NCBI GenBank assembly: GCA_023053545.1
Contig: JAKZAN010000004.1
Location: 11,532,001 to 11,596,000, forward strand
Direction: 5' to 3'
DNA length: 64,000 nucleotides
Source of the DNA: Lepidurus packardi
Taxonomy: Eukaryota; Arthropoda; Branchiopoda; Notostraca; Triopsidae
Position numbers and translations under genes: made by a program. Shown one piece after another: positions 31,365 through 43,900 of the stretch. Under the pieces are notes generated by a model, which saw nothing but the letters and a program-made list of their open reading frames with translations, was not told the origin of the DNA and ran no database searches. Every line of letters starts with the position of its first letter. Position 1 is the stretch's first letter.

Positions 31365-34184
31365 ATGCTAAAAAGCAAGTCTGTATCAGCATGGGGCAGC
31401 TGGTCCAGGTCCCCGCTACTACCATGGATGGGGCTAGCGACGACCTTCAACTCGCCTTCGCAACAGCAGCGACGACCTTCAACTCACCCAACTCAAGTGT
31501 GCCATTTCCTCATCGGCCTGCTCTTCTTTGGCTGGGTCACCAGCATCAGTCCCTGGTCCGGAGTGGACGGCAAAGAACTACAGACCAAACTGGCTGCGGC
31601 TCATCAAAGCGAAGAGAACTTTTTGTCCCAGACCAAGTTTGTGTACCGGAACGCCAACAGCGATTGTGCGTGCTGGCTTAACAATCGCGAAAGCATCACC
31701 TGCCGCGGCAAAGGCTGCAGCCAAGTCCCGCGCAATCTGAGTATTCCCACTTCGGGCAAACTCAAGATCGTCGGGACGGAAATTGCCGCTCTGCGACCGG
31801 GCGACTTCCGCGGTTACGAGCAGCTCGTCGATCTGCAGATGGATAGCAACGAAATCGCCAGTATCCAGCCGGGGACGTTCCAAAACTTGGGCCATTTGCT
31901 CAACCTCAGCATGTCGTTCAATCATCTCGCGACCCTCGAACCCCATGTCTTTATGGGTCTGGTTAACCTCAGATGGCTGCGCCTATCCAAAAACAGCTTC
32001 GTGAACCTCAGCGAGATCGTGCATACCTTAATCCCCAACATTCTACCCAATCTAAAACAGCTCAATCTAGCCGAAAACGCGTTCGGGAAGATCGACCAGG
32101 AAGATTTCTACAAGCTGCGGTACTCCAAGCTGGAAAGCCTGGATTTGAGTAACTGTGCCTTGACGAGCATCCACCCCCGAGCCTTGTTACCCTTGAAAGC
32201 CCTCACCCGATTGGTCCTCAAAGAAAACACGATGGAGAACGGGACGTTGGCCGACCTCATGTCGGTTTTGAAGAACAGTTCGCTCCAGATTCTAGACATT
32301 TCCCGCTCCGGGTTCACGGGCAATCCGCCCCGGCGACTCATGGAAGTCCTGGCGGGGTCGAACGTCACCGAGTTGAATTTAGCCTTCAACACCTTGACGC
32401 AACTCAACAACAGGACGTTTCCGTTCATGCCCAAGATCCGGACGCTGAATCTGTACCAGTGCGGCATCTACGTCATTGCCAACAGTACTTTCTCGGCGCT
32501 GCCCAATTTGCGGGTACTAAACCTGGGTAAGAATACGTTGGTGGGACTCCCCAAAGCTATTTTGTCCACACTGCCCCATCTGGAGGTGCTGGACCTGAGT
32601 GGTAACTCGCGTGGCAGGGAGGAAGAGGAAGAAGGAGGCTCCACGGCAGGAGGCGAGTTTGAACTCGCGGACCGGAACTTCCAGTTGAGCACTCGCCTCA
32701 AGTATTTGGACTTGTCCCATACCAACGTGGGCATCGTCTCCGTTAATGCCTTTCAAGGGCTCTCCAGTCTAGTGGAGTTGGACCTGGGCAATTGTTCCAT
32801 TTATCGACTGGAGCCGCTCGCCTTCACTTGGCTGACTTCCCTGCAACTGCTCCGCATGGAGGGTAATCCCTTCGAGTACCAGAACTTCAGCCGGAAGACC
32901 TTCAAAGGCTTACGACAGCTCCAGCGCCTCTATTTGGACAATTGCAGGATCGCCAACTTTTCCGAAGACGGCGTTTTCGCCGAAATGCCCAAGTTGGTCT
33001 TTGTCAGTCTGAGGCAGAATCATTTGACGACGCTGGATGCCAATCCTTTCTGGCGCGCGACTAGTTTGCAAGTAGTCGACCTGTCGCAAAACTTCCTTCG
33101 CGCTTGGGAGGAACGCGTGTTTGAGTATTCGCCCAATTTGCAGGAGCTGGTGCTCAGGGACAATAAGATATCGACCGTGACGACGGCCATGGGGCTAGAT
33201 TTCGGCAACTTGAGTCGGGTGGAACTATCGGACAATCCCATGGATTGCGATTGCCATCTGAGCATACTCAGGGACATGATTTGGCCCTTAACGAACGACT
33301 CGTCAGATCCCCAGCAAGAGCACAACAATGCCAGTGCGAGTGGGCTCAGGTCGATCAACACAGAGTACTGCTACTCTCCCGATGAATGGAGGTTGAAACG
33401 CATGGTTGACTTCCTAAAGTCTTTGGATTCCACCGGAGCTGATGCCACGGATTGTCGTGACACGGTGGAAGGAGGAGGAGGAAGGAGTTTGTATTATTAC
33501 TGGGGCCCCATTATTAGCGTGGTGGTAGTATTGGTTCTTGTCGCTTTTATTGTGGTGGTGGGGTATAAACTGCGTTGGTACTTTCGTTATTGGCTGTTTT
33601 TGTTGCGGCTCCGGCGCCATCGCCTGCGGCATTCGCCCTCGGCGAGTTCGACTACGGCAGCGACAGCTGCTACGGCGGCCGAGGGGAGCACTACGTGCCC
33701 CGTCCAGGAAGACAGTTATGCCTATGATGCCTTCGTATCGTATAGCAATCAAGATCAAGCGTTTGTAGCTCGCCTAGTTTCCATGTTGGAAAATGCCGAA
33801 CCCTATTTTCGATTGTGCGTCTTTGAGCGCGATTTCACTGCCGGTACCATTTTAAATGAGTGTATTCTTGAAAGTATTGCCTCTAGTCGCAAGGTGATTT
33901 TGTTGCTCAGTGACAGCTTCACTCGCTCTCAGTGGTGCTTGTGGGAGCTGCATTTGGCACAGCATAGTCTGATTGAAGAGAAACGGGAAGGATTGATATT
34001 GATTAAATTGGGCGATCTCAAAACTGTTAATATTACGCCAACACTGCGTTATCTCATGCGGACGAGGATCTATCTGGAGTGGGACGATGGCGCCGATATT
34101 CAAAGGCAACGGCTGTTTTGGACGCGCCTGCGCAGTGCTTTGGTGAGACCGGCCAAGCAATTTTCCATCCCCAGAATTGTCTAA
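31365..34184 (+). CDS. Toll-like receptor with LRR ectodomain, one transmembrane helix and TIR domain
   Basis: This is a cell-surface or endosomal innate-immunity/development receptor that signals through TIR adaptors. One uninterrupted frame gives 939 residues. A hydrophobic stretch at 46-61 (CHFLIGLLFFGWV) is the likely signal peptide, with an unusually long head of 45 residues. The true start may instead be a later codon (for example the methionine at residue 22) or lie in an unseen upstream exon. A Cys-rich LRR-NT occupies about 101-118, about 20 LRRs run 120-620, and a single LRR-CT (NPMDCDCHLSIL through TDC) covers 622-695. The transmembrane helix is about 714-740. The TIR domain, 784-935, shows YDAFVSYS (box 1), RDFTAGT at the BB loop (the usual proline is absent) and LFW (box 3). 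One C-terminal cysteine cluster is the arrangement of vertebrate TLRs and insect Toll-9. AATAAA lies at 34348. Confidence 0.92.
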   Translation: MLKSKSVSAWGSWSRSPLLPWMGLATTFNSPSQQQRRPSTHPTQVCHFLIGLLFFGWVTSISPWSGVDGKELQTKLAAAHQSEENFLSQTKFVYRNANSDCACWLNNRESITCRGKGCSQVPRNLSIPTSGKLKIVGTEIAALRPGDFRGYEQLVDLQMDSNEIASIQPGTFQNLGHLLNLSMSFNHLATLEPHVFMGLVNLRWLRLSKNSFVNLSEIVHTLIPNILPNLKQLNLAENAFGKIDQEDFYKLRYSKLESLDLSNCALTSIHPRALLPLKALTRLVLKENTMENGTLADLMSVLKNSSLQILDISRSGFTGNPPRRLMEVLAGSNVTELNLAFNTLTQLNNRTFPFMPKIRTLNLYQCGIYVIANSTFSALPNLRVLNLGKNTLVGLPKAILSTLPHLEVLDLSGNSRGREEEEEGGSTAGGEFELADRNFQLSTRLKYLDLSHTNVGIVSVNAFQGLSSLVELDLGNCSIYRLEPLAFTWLTSLQLLRMEGNPFEYQNFSRKTFKGLRQLQRLYLDNCRIANFSEDGVFAEMPKLVFVSLRQNHLTTLDANPFWRATSLQVVDLSQNFLRAWEERVFEYSPNLQELVLRDNKISTVTTAMGLDFGNLSRVELSDNPMDCDCHLSILRDMIWPLTNDSSDPQQEHNNASASGLRSINTEYCYSPDEWRLKRMVDFLKSLDSTGADATDCRDTVEGGGGRSLYYYWGPIISVVVVLVLVAFIVVVGYKLRWYFRYWLFLLRLRRHRLRHSPSASSTTAATAATAAEGSTTCPVQEDSYAYDAFVSYSNQDQAFVARLVSMLENAEPYFRLCVFERDFTAGTILNECILESIASSRKVILLLSDSFTRSQWCLWELHLAQHSLIEEKREGLILIKLGDLKTVNITPTLRYLMRTRIYLEWDDGADIQRQRLFWTRLRSALVRPAKQFSIPRIV

Positions 34185-37100
34185 AATTAATTTATGAGGC
34201 GGCAATTAAGTGCAAACATACCAAGCAAAGGCTTTTCTCTGGTTTATTGTACGGGGCCTTTTTTTTATATCGCAACGTTGATTGACACATCATAAAAACA
34301 CAAAAGCCGGTGACATTACTTTGTTCTTTCACATGTATGAAAAGGAAAATAAAATACAAAAAAGAAACCCCTGCCTTATTGTTTAAAAGATCTTCGAGAT
34401 AATCATCAATCTGCTCAAGTGTTTTTCCTGACCAATCTGACCATATAAGGTCATTGAGGGTATTATATCTACCATATCTTTCTACAGAATTCTTCCGGCT
34501 TTGTTTATGTTTATATTGGAGCGTGAACCTCGAGTGCTTTTCATTGCTGGGTTGTTTACAACATGGGTTACTTAGCTTTTACTATACTTAATGCATATTT
34601 TCCCCTGCGGCTTTTACTACAGCTAGTTAATTAATCTTAGACCCTGCAATCGTCAAGAGAATTCTTATGCATATCTAATTCTAAGACAAAATATGCCATT
34701 CTGCGGCCAAAAAAGACCAAACTAACCATAATTTAGTCTTTAACTGATGGCTATTATTCATGTAAGGTTAATTAAGTTATTATGACTCCAGTGCGGAAAT
34801 ATGAACATCGGAGTTCATTTGCCTATATTTCAGGAGCTAATTTTCTCTAACGCAACACAATGCGTAACGGCTAGTATCATAAAAGACGCACCACGGTAAT
34901 CAGATTAAAGGGATTTAGCCTTTAATAATTCTCCTTGACTTAATTTATAAATGCTTTAATATTCTTATGGCCTTCCGCTGCATTATCTTTTATATTACCG
35001 CTCCATGCCTCCAAGTAATAAAAATATAGGAATAAATAATATGGAAATTCGAACTGCATTTGGTACCGTTAGATGGCCGTTGGCTTGGCGGCAGTTTGAC
35101 TGAAACGTTCGCTAAGAAGGCAACCATGACAGTCGCAGTGCTTTCGTGCGGTAAAAACCGACTTCGAAGATTGCAATCTGCAAATTTCCTTAAGTTAAAG
35201 GGTTTTACTTAGTGCTTAGTCATACAGTGATGGCCTATTGACTTCCCTTGGCGTTATTTCGCCATTCCCAAGGTAAACTATATACTTTGACTTGTGATTT
35301 ACTAAATAATCTTCCACAAGTAATTTTTATTAACCATTAATAGGAAACTATGCTTTCCCCATTCCTCGTCTTTGGTCAAGTCTACCAGTGATCATATTCC
35401 TGTGAGTAATTACCCTCAAACAGTTTACGTAAGTCACAATTTTCTTAGCTTTCTTAAGCTTAATACTGTTCTTCTCCCCATTTATTGCATATAATTCAGG
35501 GGCAAATGACGCCGCAAAATCACTTTTATTTACCCCAAGACTGTACTAGCCAGACAAGGAAGCAAGCAAGGAAGTGACTTAATTCGCCCTACTTTCATGC
35601 GCGTTTTTACTAGCACATGTCCTACACATTCTCAAGCTTATTTGATTTATTCGCCCAGATGAATTTCCAAGGTTTAAGTAGGAAATTCCCTTCGACTTTT
35701 ATACCCCAAACCGTTTTTTCTCCTTTCCGTTCTAGTTGCAGTATTTGAAGGTAGAGAGAGCAGAGTAAGGAGCACAAGACCGGAAAAGCTCCAAGTTACT
35801 GCGACCGCATAAAACACTGGAGCAAATAGGCCTATAAAATCTTCGAATGCGATGTCTGATAACGGTGACGGGTAGTCAAGTTCTGCTGCAGCTTCGGAGC
35901 AAAACGCCTTATCAAACCCAGACAGTCGTGAATAAAACGAGCGCCAGTTTTGGGCTCCACGAGAGAAAAAAAAGGGAACACTTGCCATTTGCGATGCAAG
36001 CAACCATGTCAGGGCATCTCTAGCTCCCATTTAGGGTCAGTTGCAAAGACCTAAAAGACCGAAGATGAAAAAAAGGTCTTGCATCTGATATCAAACATGG
36101 CCCCGGACGTGTAATTACATCTCTACATGTTCCCATGGGCCTTTTCCTTCTGCCCCATACACGTACCCCTAAAGAAAGAATAAGAGAAGAAGGAGAAAAC
36201 CTTAGCAAACCAAGACATTTTGCGATCTAACCAACTTTTGTCCATTTTCTCTCTTCTTTGTCTGATGTCTCTCTCGGACTGCGACTTTTTCTCTCCTCGA
36301 GACCACTATTTATGAAACGCGAGGAACTTGAGCTTGTTTATATAAGTTTGGGTCCTTTTTTATTTTATTTTTTTATTTATTACTTTTTATTTATTTTTTT
36401 ATTTATTACTTTTAATTTATTTTTATTGTGTTTATTATTCCCTATTTATCCTAGAACTCTCCAGCGTAGATGAACTGAACTGAACTAAGTTGACAAACTG
36501 GCAGGAAATCCGAAGAATTTCTTTCTTTATGTTGTCTGCAAATAGATCCGATCTTCATTCTTCTTCGCATCTGCCAATGCACTGTCAATGCATGCAGTAC
36601 TTACCTTCCACATTTGCAAAAGGCTGGAAAGTCGGAAACGCTCGGATTTCCCTACAGCAAGCTCTATAATGCTGCAGCAAGCCAGCAAGCAAGCAAGTTG
36701 CTCTGGGAAGCTTAATCGCTTTAATGAGTCGCTTCTCCGATTGCCAGCCAACGCCAAAAGCCCCTTTTCGCCTTATCCTCATTACCAATATTGACTTGCG
36801 AAAGCTTTTGGAGCTTTTCTTTGTCTCTTTCCTTCGGAGGTCGGTACGCCGTACCGTACAGCAGATTCTCGCGTTCCCACCAAGCTTTACCACCGATTTC
36901 TACTCAAGAAAGGGCCTTATAGTCACTGTCCAGTTCAGCCACTTCATCCAGTTCTTCCAGTTCATGCGGACACATTTTGGTCCAATGGGACGTTGGAAAT
37001 TTCCCAGAAGTACCGCTATCTAAGTAAAGGCAATAATAATAAGGACACTTGATGGTTTTTCAAGCTTGGGTATGGGTGTGTTTACTGTTTAAGCAAACGC

Positions 37101-40100
37101 TTGTCGATTGTGTTTGCACAGCCGTTCACCGGGTCCACGTGTGTGGCAGATTCTAACGAGTTTCGGGGGCTTTTGAAGGCATTTTGGAGGGGTTTTGACA
37201 ACCCGCTTGCCTCTTATGTGCGGGTTTCCTTCTGTGAGATTGTCTGAACTCGGGTGGATCGTGTTAAGGGAAGAGAGTAAGAGTCATAAAAATCGTTGTC
37301 GTGGACTGAATCGGATCCTTTTGCTCTATAGCAGAGACATGTACACACTCGCACGTGGATGTATACGGGAGGCTGTGTTTTTCCCGACGTACCGTATTAC
37401 CCTGCATGTGTTGAACCGGTTATGGGCAAATACAGCAGGCACACGTTCGCAGATGGTCTAATTTCCTATACCCATGTCGGTGTTTTCTTTCGGAGGGTGC
37501 CGTAAAACTGGCAGCAATTTCCAACTTATCGGCGCACGATTAGCCCAATTATGCGACCAGCTTCCAGTACCAGCGTTCGTTGGTATGGAAGGAAGCCTGT
37601 AGTAAAGACTTGGTTTGGGAAATGTGTGCCAAGTTTTTGCCAGCAATCGTTTTTTACTTTCTTAGAATAGAAAATTTCTATTGAATTTGCTCTGGAACTG
37701 CACTGGGGCGCACCGAGTGCAGGTATATTCTATTCTAGTAGCGCACCAGTGCACCCTAAGTGTGCACCAGTACGCACCGAGTGCGCACCCTAGGATTCCA
37801 GTGGTGCACTCTGCACTGGTGCCTAGTTATGCAAGCCTCCTTAAATCATTCCAAAAACGAAGTCGTATATCCAAAAAGAAAAAAAAAATATAGTGCTTTA
37901 CTGGTCACTTTTTCAACCATCTTTAGAGCCCATAGGCATGTAGGAAGTGTTAACGAAAAGATCGTGCGTTTGATCTTCTATAACGCAAGGTCTATATTTA
38001 TCTTGCGGCTTGAAGTTGATGATGGAAAGAAAGTCCGTCATTCCTTTTCATTGCCTTTGCTTCAGTTAAGAAGTTATGGAAGGAAAAGTTCTGGGAACTG
38101 TGTATTGCCTTTTTTTATTTTATTTTTTTTAAGTAGATGCGTGTACAGTACATACGTGTCGTAGGCGTCATATGGCTTCGACACCTTGTCAGAACCCTCT
38201 ACAGTAGATAAATTATAGTTCTCGGACGACAAAAAGAAGGAAAGGAGGTGTGGTGCAATCCTTACAACTGCCATTGCCATCCCACCACACGCTGAGTACT
38301 TCTATCTTCCAAAAGTTTACTTTTTTTGTTGTTATTTCCTGCCCTCAATTCAAAAACTCCAGAAAGAGTAAGCCCACATTTCCATCATTATTCGTTTCCC
38401 GGATATGTATTAGGTATACCGTTTAAATAGCCTTAGCCTTTAGCTTGAGTTGACTTGATAGTATTGCAAGGATTGTGAACTTTCCTTAAGATTTCTTGAA
38501 GTTGCGCCTTTCCGTGTCCTATCATCCTTGGGGAAATTTGAGTGAGCTCCTGTGTCATGACGGAGTGGAGATGTGTAGGAGCAACCACTAAAAAATCGTA
38601 CACTTTGTATAAAAGCTTTTCTCAAAAAAATACGGGATTTGTCACCACGCAGAAGGATGAGGAAATTTCAAGTGGAAATCATAAATATGGATCATATTGA
38701 TAGTTGGCACTTGATTGCTGAACAGACATGATGGACAGATATGATCGAAATGCCGAAAATAACCAGAAAAACGAATCCCCCCCAAATTTATTTTTCGCAT
38801 TATTTTTATTTTAATTTATTGAACCAAGCTTTACAAAGGTTTAAAGCTTGGAATATCTTTTAGAACTTTTGGATCGGAATCTAATTTTAGAAGAGCTTCT
38901 TACCTATCGTATTATTATGAGCAATTAGGGTCACTTTAATTCCTTAATTCTTTGAATTTCCCATATTTAATTTTAGAATTGCGTCTTGTAGTACCTATCT
39001 GGACCAAGGTGCTTTGGCTTTTGAGGTGCGTCTGGTTAATGAGGAACAGTTTCCTTCCCTTCACGCGTGACAGGGTAAATGGGATTTAATGAGAAGAGTC
39101 GTTTAGCACTGTCATTCATACACCCTACGTAAAAGCCTAAGTTTAGCCTCGCTCCCCCTTGATCTCTCAGCCTCTTCAAGTCACAGTACTTCTCTCGGTG
39201 CTTCTTCTCCCAAAGCTCTAAAGTGAAAAGCCCTAAGAGGTTTCTCGCACTTCCGCCTGCTTTCCAACTTGTGCTCTGCTTTGGCTCGGCTTTTGGGTCT
39301 CAAATGGGAGGGGGAGTGAGATAAGATGCTCCTAATTAGTAAGGACGTAAAATGGTGTAAAGTGAGAATGTGAAATTGGGCTCAAGAATGCTCAAGAATG
39401 AAGACTTGTAAGGCCAAAATTGTGTCACTCGGGGTAGGAAATTTGGAATTTGGGAATTTATATTTAGAGCGTTAGTAGCGGTTAGGAAAAACAGGGAACT
39501 TGTGTGTGGATATGGGGGTTTACTGTCTATACAGATATACACACACAAACTTGATCTTACACTAGAAATATACTCGGCAGAAGGAGACGGATAGGGTTTT
39601 TGTTAAGTCCGTGTGCATTGGGCGGTTTTTTTGGCCCAAAGCTTTGACAAGCACTTGAGCTTTGTGCACCAGGTGTGTGTTGGTTCACTGGTCCTAATAG
39701 ATGTTTAAACGTGAGAGAAGAGGCATTGCTAGGGATTGTCAAGTGGTAGCAAAAAACAGACCACTTCTTCTACTTCGCCAGGGAATTTTTTGGGGGAACG
39801 AAATCCGAGAAGTTTTTCTTCCCTTTTTTTGAGGTTTCGTGTTTTCGGCTCGGTTTCCTCTTGGCAAATGACCTAAAGAGCAAAAGGATTCCTTGGTTAC
39901 TTTGCCATGATCTAGAAAAACAAAAATAACACGAATCTGAATCAAGATTTCAGCCCTTGTTGGTAAATTCATTGGAGTTCAAGCGACCGGCCTTTCCAGT
40001 AAGGCCAGGCCGGGAGTTGAAGCGTTTCTTCGGCCTGCAAAGGAAGGGCTTTACTAAAGGACAGGCGAAGGTTCCGTTAATCGCGAGAGTGAACTTGTAA

Positions 40101-40130
40101 ACAGTTGCAGGACAAACCGTGACTCATCCG
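34185..40130. other. Approximately 6-kb gene-free region after the Toll gene
   Basis: The first 170 bp form the receptor's 3' untranslated region, with AATAAA at 34348-34353. The rest has no recognisable exon. The longest open frame (118 residues, minus strand, 35674-36030) has a hydrophobic segment but no known motif. A cluster of short GCACYRGTGC palindromes lies at 37697-37823, and T-rich tracts near 36355-36430. Confidence 0.5.
37697..37823. repeat. Cluster of GCAC/GTGC palindromes
   Basis: Within 127 bp occur GCACTGGGGCGC, GCACCGAGTGC, GCACCAGTGC, GTGTGCACC, GCACCGAGTGCGC and GCACTGGTGC, mostly 10-11-bp near-palindromes sharing a GCAC...GTGC frame. They are absent from the flanking sequence. 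Confidence 0.75.
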
Positions 40131-40140
40131 GTAAGTCCGG

Positions 40141-40998
40141 CTTGATGTTACTTGTGCTCGGTAACGGGACTTCGTAGTAGTATTCCCATTCAAGAATGAA
40201 AGTGACCGATATTCCTTGTTACGTCACGCCGGTCTTGTAGCGTTACTCCGGCCTGCTTTGCCCGAGAAACGATCTAGACAGCTCGACCGAACGAACGGTG
40301 CGCTTGGCCGGCGTTCGTAGCGTTACTTCGGCTTGCGCTCTCTTCGTCCGGGGAACTTTCTTCGGGAGGCGGGCGGGGCAGGATACGTTTTTATTTCGTT
40401 TCGGGTTCTATTATTGCAACTCTCTTTCTTGAGAGTTCGGTAAGGGGACTTCATAGTAGTATTCCCACTCAAGAATGAAAGTGACCGATATTCCTTGTTA
40501 CGTCACGCCGGTCTTGTAGCGTTACTCCGGCCTGCTTTGCCCGAGAAACGATCTAGACAGCTCGACCGAACGAACGGTGCGCTTGGCCGGCGTTCGTAGC
40601 GTTACTTCGGCTTGCGCTCTCTTCGTCCGGGGAACTTTCTTCGGGAGGCGGGCGGGGCAGGATACGTTTTTTTTCGTTTCGGGTTCTATTATTGCAACTC
40701 TCTTTTCAGGGAATTTGAGAGTTCGGTAAGGGGACTTCATAGTAGTATTCCCATTCAAGAATGAAAGTGACCGATATTCCTTGTTACGTCAGGCCGGTCT
40801 TGTAGCGTTACTCCGGCCTGCTTTGCCCGAGAAACGATCTAGACAGCTCCACCGAACGAACGGTGCGCTTGGCCCGCATTCGTAGCGTTACTTCGGCTTG
40901 CGCTCTCTTCGCTCGGGGAACTTTCTGCGGGAGGCGGGCGGGGCAGGATACGTTTTTATTTCGTTTCGGGTTCTATTATTGCAATTCTCTTTCTTGTT
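40141..40998 (-). repeat. Tandem array of three 283-bp units carrying the hairpin repeat
   Basis: CAAGAATGAAAGTGACCGAT recurs at 40191, 40470 and 40756 (periods 279 and 286). Each unit contains two copies of the core GTAGCGTTACTCCGGC / GTAGCGTTACTTCGGC and a GGCGGGCGGGGCAGGATACG segment. Copies are about 95% alike. A decayed single copy lies at 42918-43060. The strand is given relative to the 52-56-kb copies, which read the other way. Confidence 0.92.
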
Positions 40999-40999
40999 A

Positions 41000-43900
41000 G
41001 GTGTATTCAAGCTAGTGTAAATGAGACGTGACAGTCTTCCTTAGTTCCTTGGCACCCATTATGGCCAACAATTTGGTTTTACATATACCAAAACAGGAAA
41101 AGAAACTATATGCAAAGTGAGAAACACTTACGACACGTTTCCGTAGGCAAGGTTACGTTATGGTTTAGGCATGTATTAAAGTAGGGGAATTATTACTGCC
41201 AGCCTAGCATACAAAAGGTCTGAAAAAGAAGCGATAAGGGGGAGAAACATAGAACTAACAAAAATAAAACATAAGGTATATCCAGAAAACAAGAGCGGCT
41301 TAAGGACTGATGACACATTGTTGTAAAAAAATACATAAAAAAAAAAGGTTGTGACATGGTTTGGGCGGGGATGCTCTAGGCATGCACACCTGGGAACTTG
41401 AGTATTACTATTATAGTAGCTGAGTTGTCTCTTCTACGGTCCAAAATTACTACTTGTTAGCCTCTAAAAGTAGGCCGTTTTTTTTTCTTTTTCCTGTCTC
41501 ATTATTTATTTTTTTACTTTGCCCATGTCTCGGGCAAAGCAGGCCGAAGTAACGCTACAACTCCGGTCTGACGTCGCAGGGAACGTCGGTAACTGTTCGC
41601 ACGCCTATTATTTTTTTTGTTTTTTTTTTTGCAAGAAAGGATGATAGTTAGAAATTGCTGAGGTTAGCGTTTTGGGAAGCTGCTGGGCTGTGTATTAGCT
41701 TTAGTTTTCTGTAGGGGAACTTGGAACCACTTTAAAGAGCGTGTTCAAGGGTGCTGTATAATCAACCCGGTATGTGTGGTTGTTAGATGTGTAGTGTAGT
41801 GGAAAAGCTTTTAGGATTCTTCTCCTTTCTTCTTTTTCTTAAAAACGCCATTCCTTTTACTTCTGCCCTTTGGGGGGGTAAAATTAAATCCCCCAAAAAA
41901 GCGTTATCAGTTCTTTGGGAAAGTAAAATCTTCGTTCTCATGGCTTTAAACTAGTATGGAGTTAAAAAAAAAGATGAATTATTGGGGGAAAAAAGAAATA
42001 AAGAAGAAATGGAAAGAAAAAAGTTAGTTCGCTTTTGACTTGCGGGGGGGGGGGGGGGTTCTTTGGAGTGATAAACAAGTGGGATATTTTACTGTGTGAA
42101 GTAATTACAACTAAAAGCTTGAGCTTGACTGAAGAGAGGAGTGCAGCTGCAGCCTCCCTAAAAAGCCAATCAAGCCCTAGAGCTCCATAAAACTTAAAAG
42201 CTTCTCTTTCTCGCTTCGCGCTTCTTGCGCGCATTTGTTTTAGCATATAAACAAAAAAAGATTCCGAACAAAAAAAAGGCTCTTATTTCTTTTCCCATGC
42301 TACTGTGTAGTTTAGTTTTCAATTGCGACCAAAGCGTGTAAACCTTGAAATGGAAAGATATTTCTTTCAAAATATCTTGACAGTAAAAAGTAGCCAATAT
42401 GATCATGAATTCCTTTTTTTTACAATTTGGCCTTAATGCACCAAAGCAAACTAAATGTGAGCCGACTCGAAAACTTGAACCTTAATAGCAGAATGACGAA
42501 TGATTGAAAAATAGCAGAATGACGAGTCATCAAATTGTGAACGATCATCCCCTGAACCTTATTTTTACTGAATTCTTAAGACAAACTTCACGCAAATCGA
42601 GTACACGGTTACAAAGTTATCATGTCCGGCGTTTTGTGCGCAGAAGCGATGCGCGTTCATACACTCCCATGCGAAAACAGCTAACGCCATCTAGTGATGT
42701 CAATATTATAGCAACTTTTACATTCATTGTTGTGAAGCATCCTTCAAATTCACGTACATCTTTCCTAGTAAGAAAGAACCTGTTGCACCATTTATTTCGC
42801 AACAGTGAAAATTTCCTGCAGTGAATTGCTCCCAGTAGGTTCTAATAGGCGCTTGAAAGCCACAGTAGTCGAGTTTCATTGTTGGCATTGCACGCCAAAT
42901 ACAGCAAACGGTACTAGGCTCGGGAAGGGGACTAGTAGGATTCCCATCCAAGAGTGAAAGTTACCGTCGTTCCCTTTGACGTCAGGCGGGACTTGTAGCG
43001 TTACTCCGGCCTGCTTGGCCCAAGAAACGTTCGTAGACAGTGCAACCGAGCTGCAACGGATTTCACTTCGCTTTGTTTCGAGCTACATTATTAACTGCTT
43101 GAGATGAATAACAGTGAACTCGTCTTAGAGTCTATGTCAAAGGTGTATGGAAACCCCTGCGGAAGGCTAAAATTGCAACATACAATTATTCAATTTTATT
43201 CCTAAAATTCCAAGTCTAGCATTTCATGTCTCTCATTTTCTTTTTCTACTTTTTATTTGTTTATTTTATTTATTTTTTAACTTGTTTTTCACAATATCTT
43301 TGAGAGCTTTTGCGCTTATATCTTTTTCTTCTTCTTTTCGTAAGTCCTAAATCTTTCCTAGGATCTCTCTCACTCTCTATGGCAAGTCGATATTCGTAAC
43401 GTTTTTTCTGTGTTCAAGGAATCAAGAGAGATATGCAAATGAGCAGGACATTCGTAGACAGGGGTTATCGGGAAAAACCTACAACACCTGGGTGTCAGCC
43501 AGGAGGATGATAGGCGACACAAGCACTTAAGACAGGCATCGTCAAAGCTTTTAGCGACCCCCTAAAATTGTTGCAGTGCAAGAAGGGGCAGCAACAGAGA
43601 GCGTTAGAGACAGACAGAGACAAGAGACCGAAAAAGCAAGCGAAAAAGTCAGGAAGTCATCCCACCCTCAGGAAAGTAAGGGCTAAAAACCCTCTCTTGA
43701 TTAGCACTCGCCTCTTTACTTTTCAAGTTTACTCGCAACCTTTCAAGTTGTGTCCATTTGGTGCCCTTTTGGCTTTTATCTTGTATGGTAAAGAGTATAT
43801 GTAAGTTAGATGTACCCCCCTCTTCTGTCTATCCCCCAAGTGCTGTTAAGATTAGAACTTTTTATTGTTTTGCCTTTGGAAAAGAGAACGCTAAATTGCC

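Noticed and set aside
35674..36030. 118-residue minus-strand frame with a hydrophobic stretch
   Set aside because: No recognisable domain, no supporting splice partners and no homologous motif; could be chance in a GC-moderate stretch.
40522..40758. 78-residue basic open frame on the minus strand
   Set aside because: It spans part of one 283-bp tandem repeat and the junction to the next, and reads with no domain.
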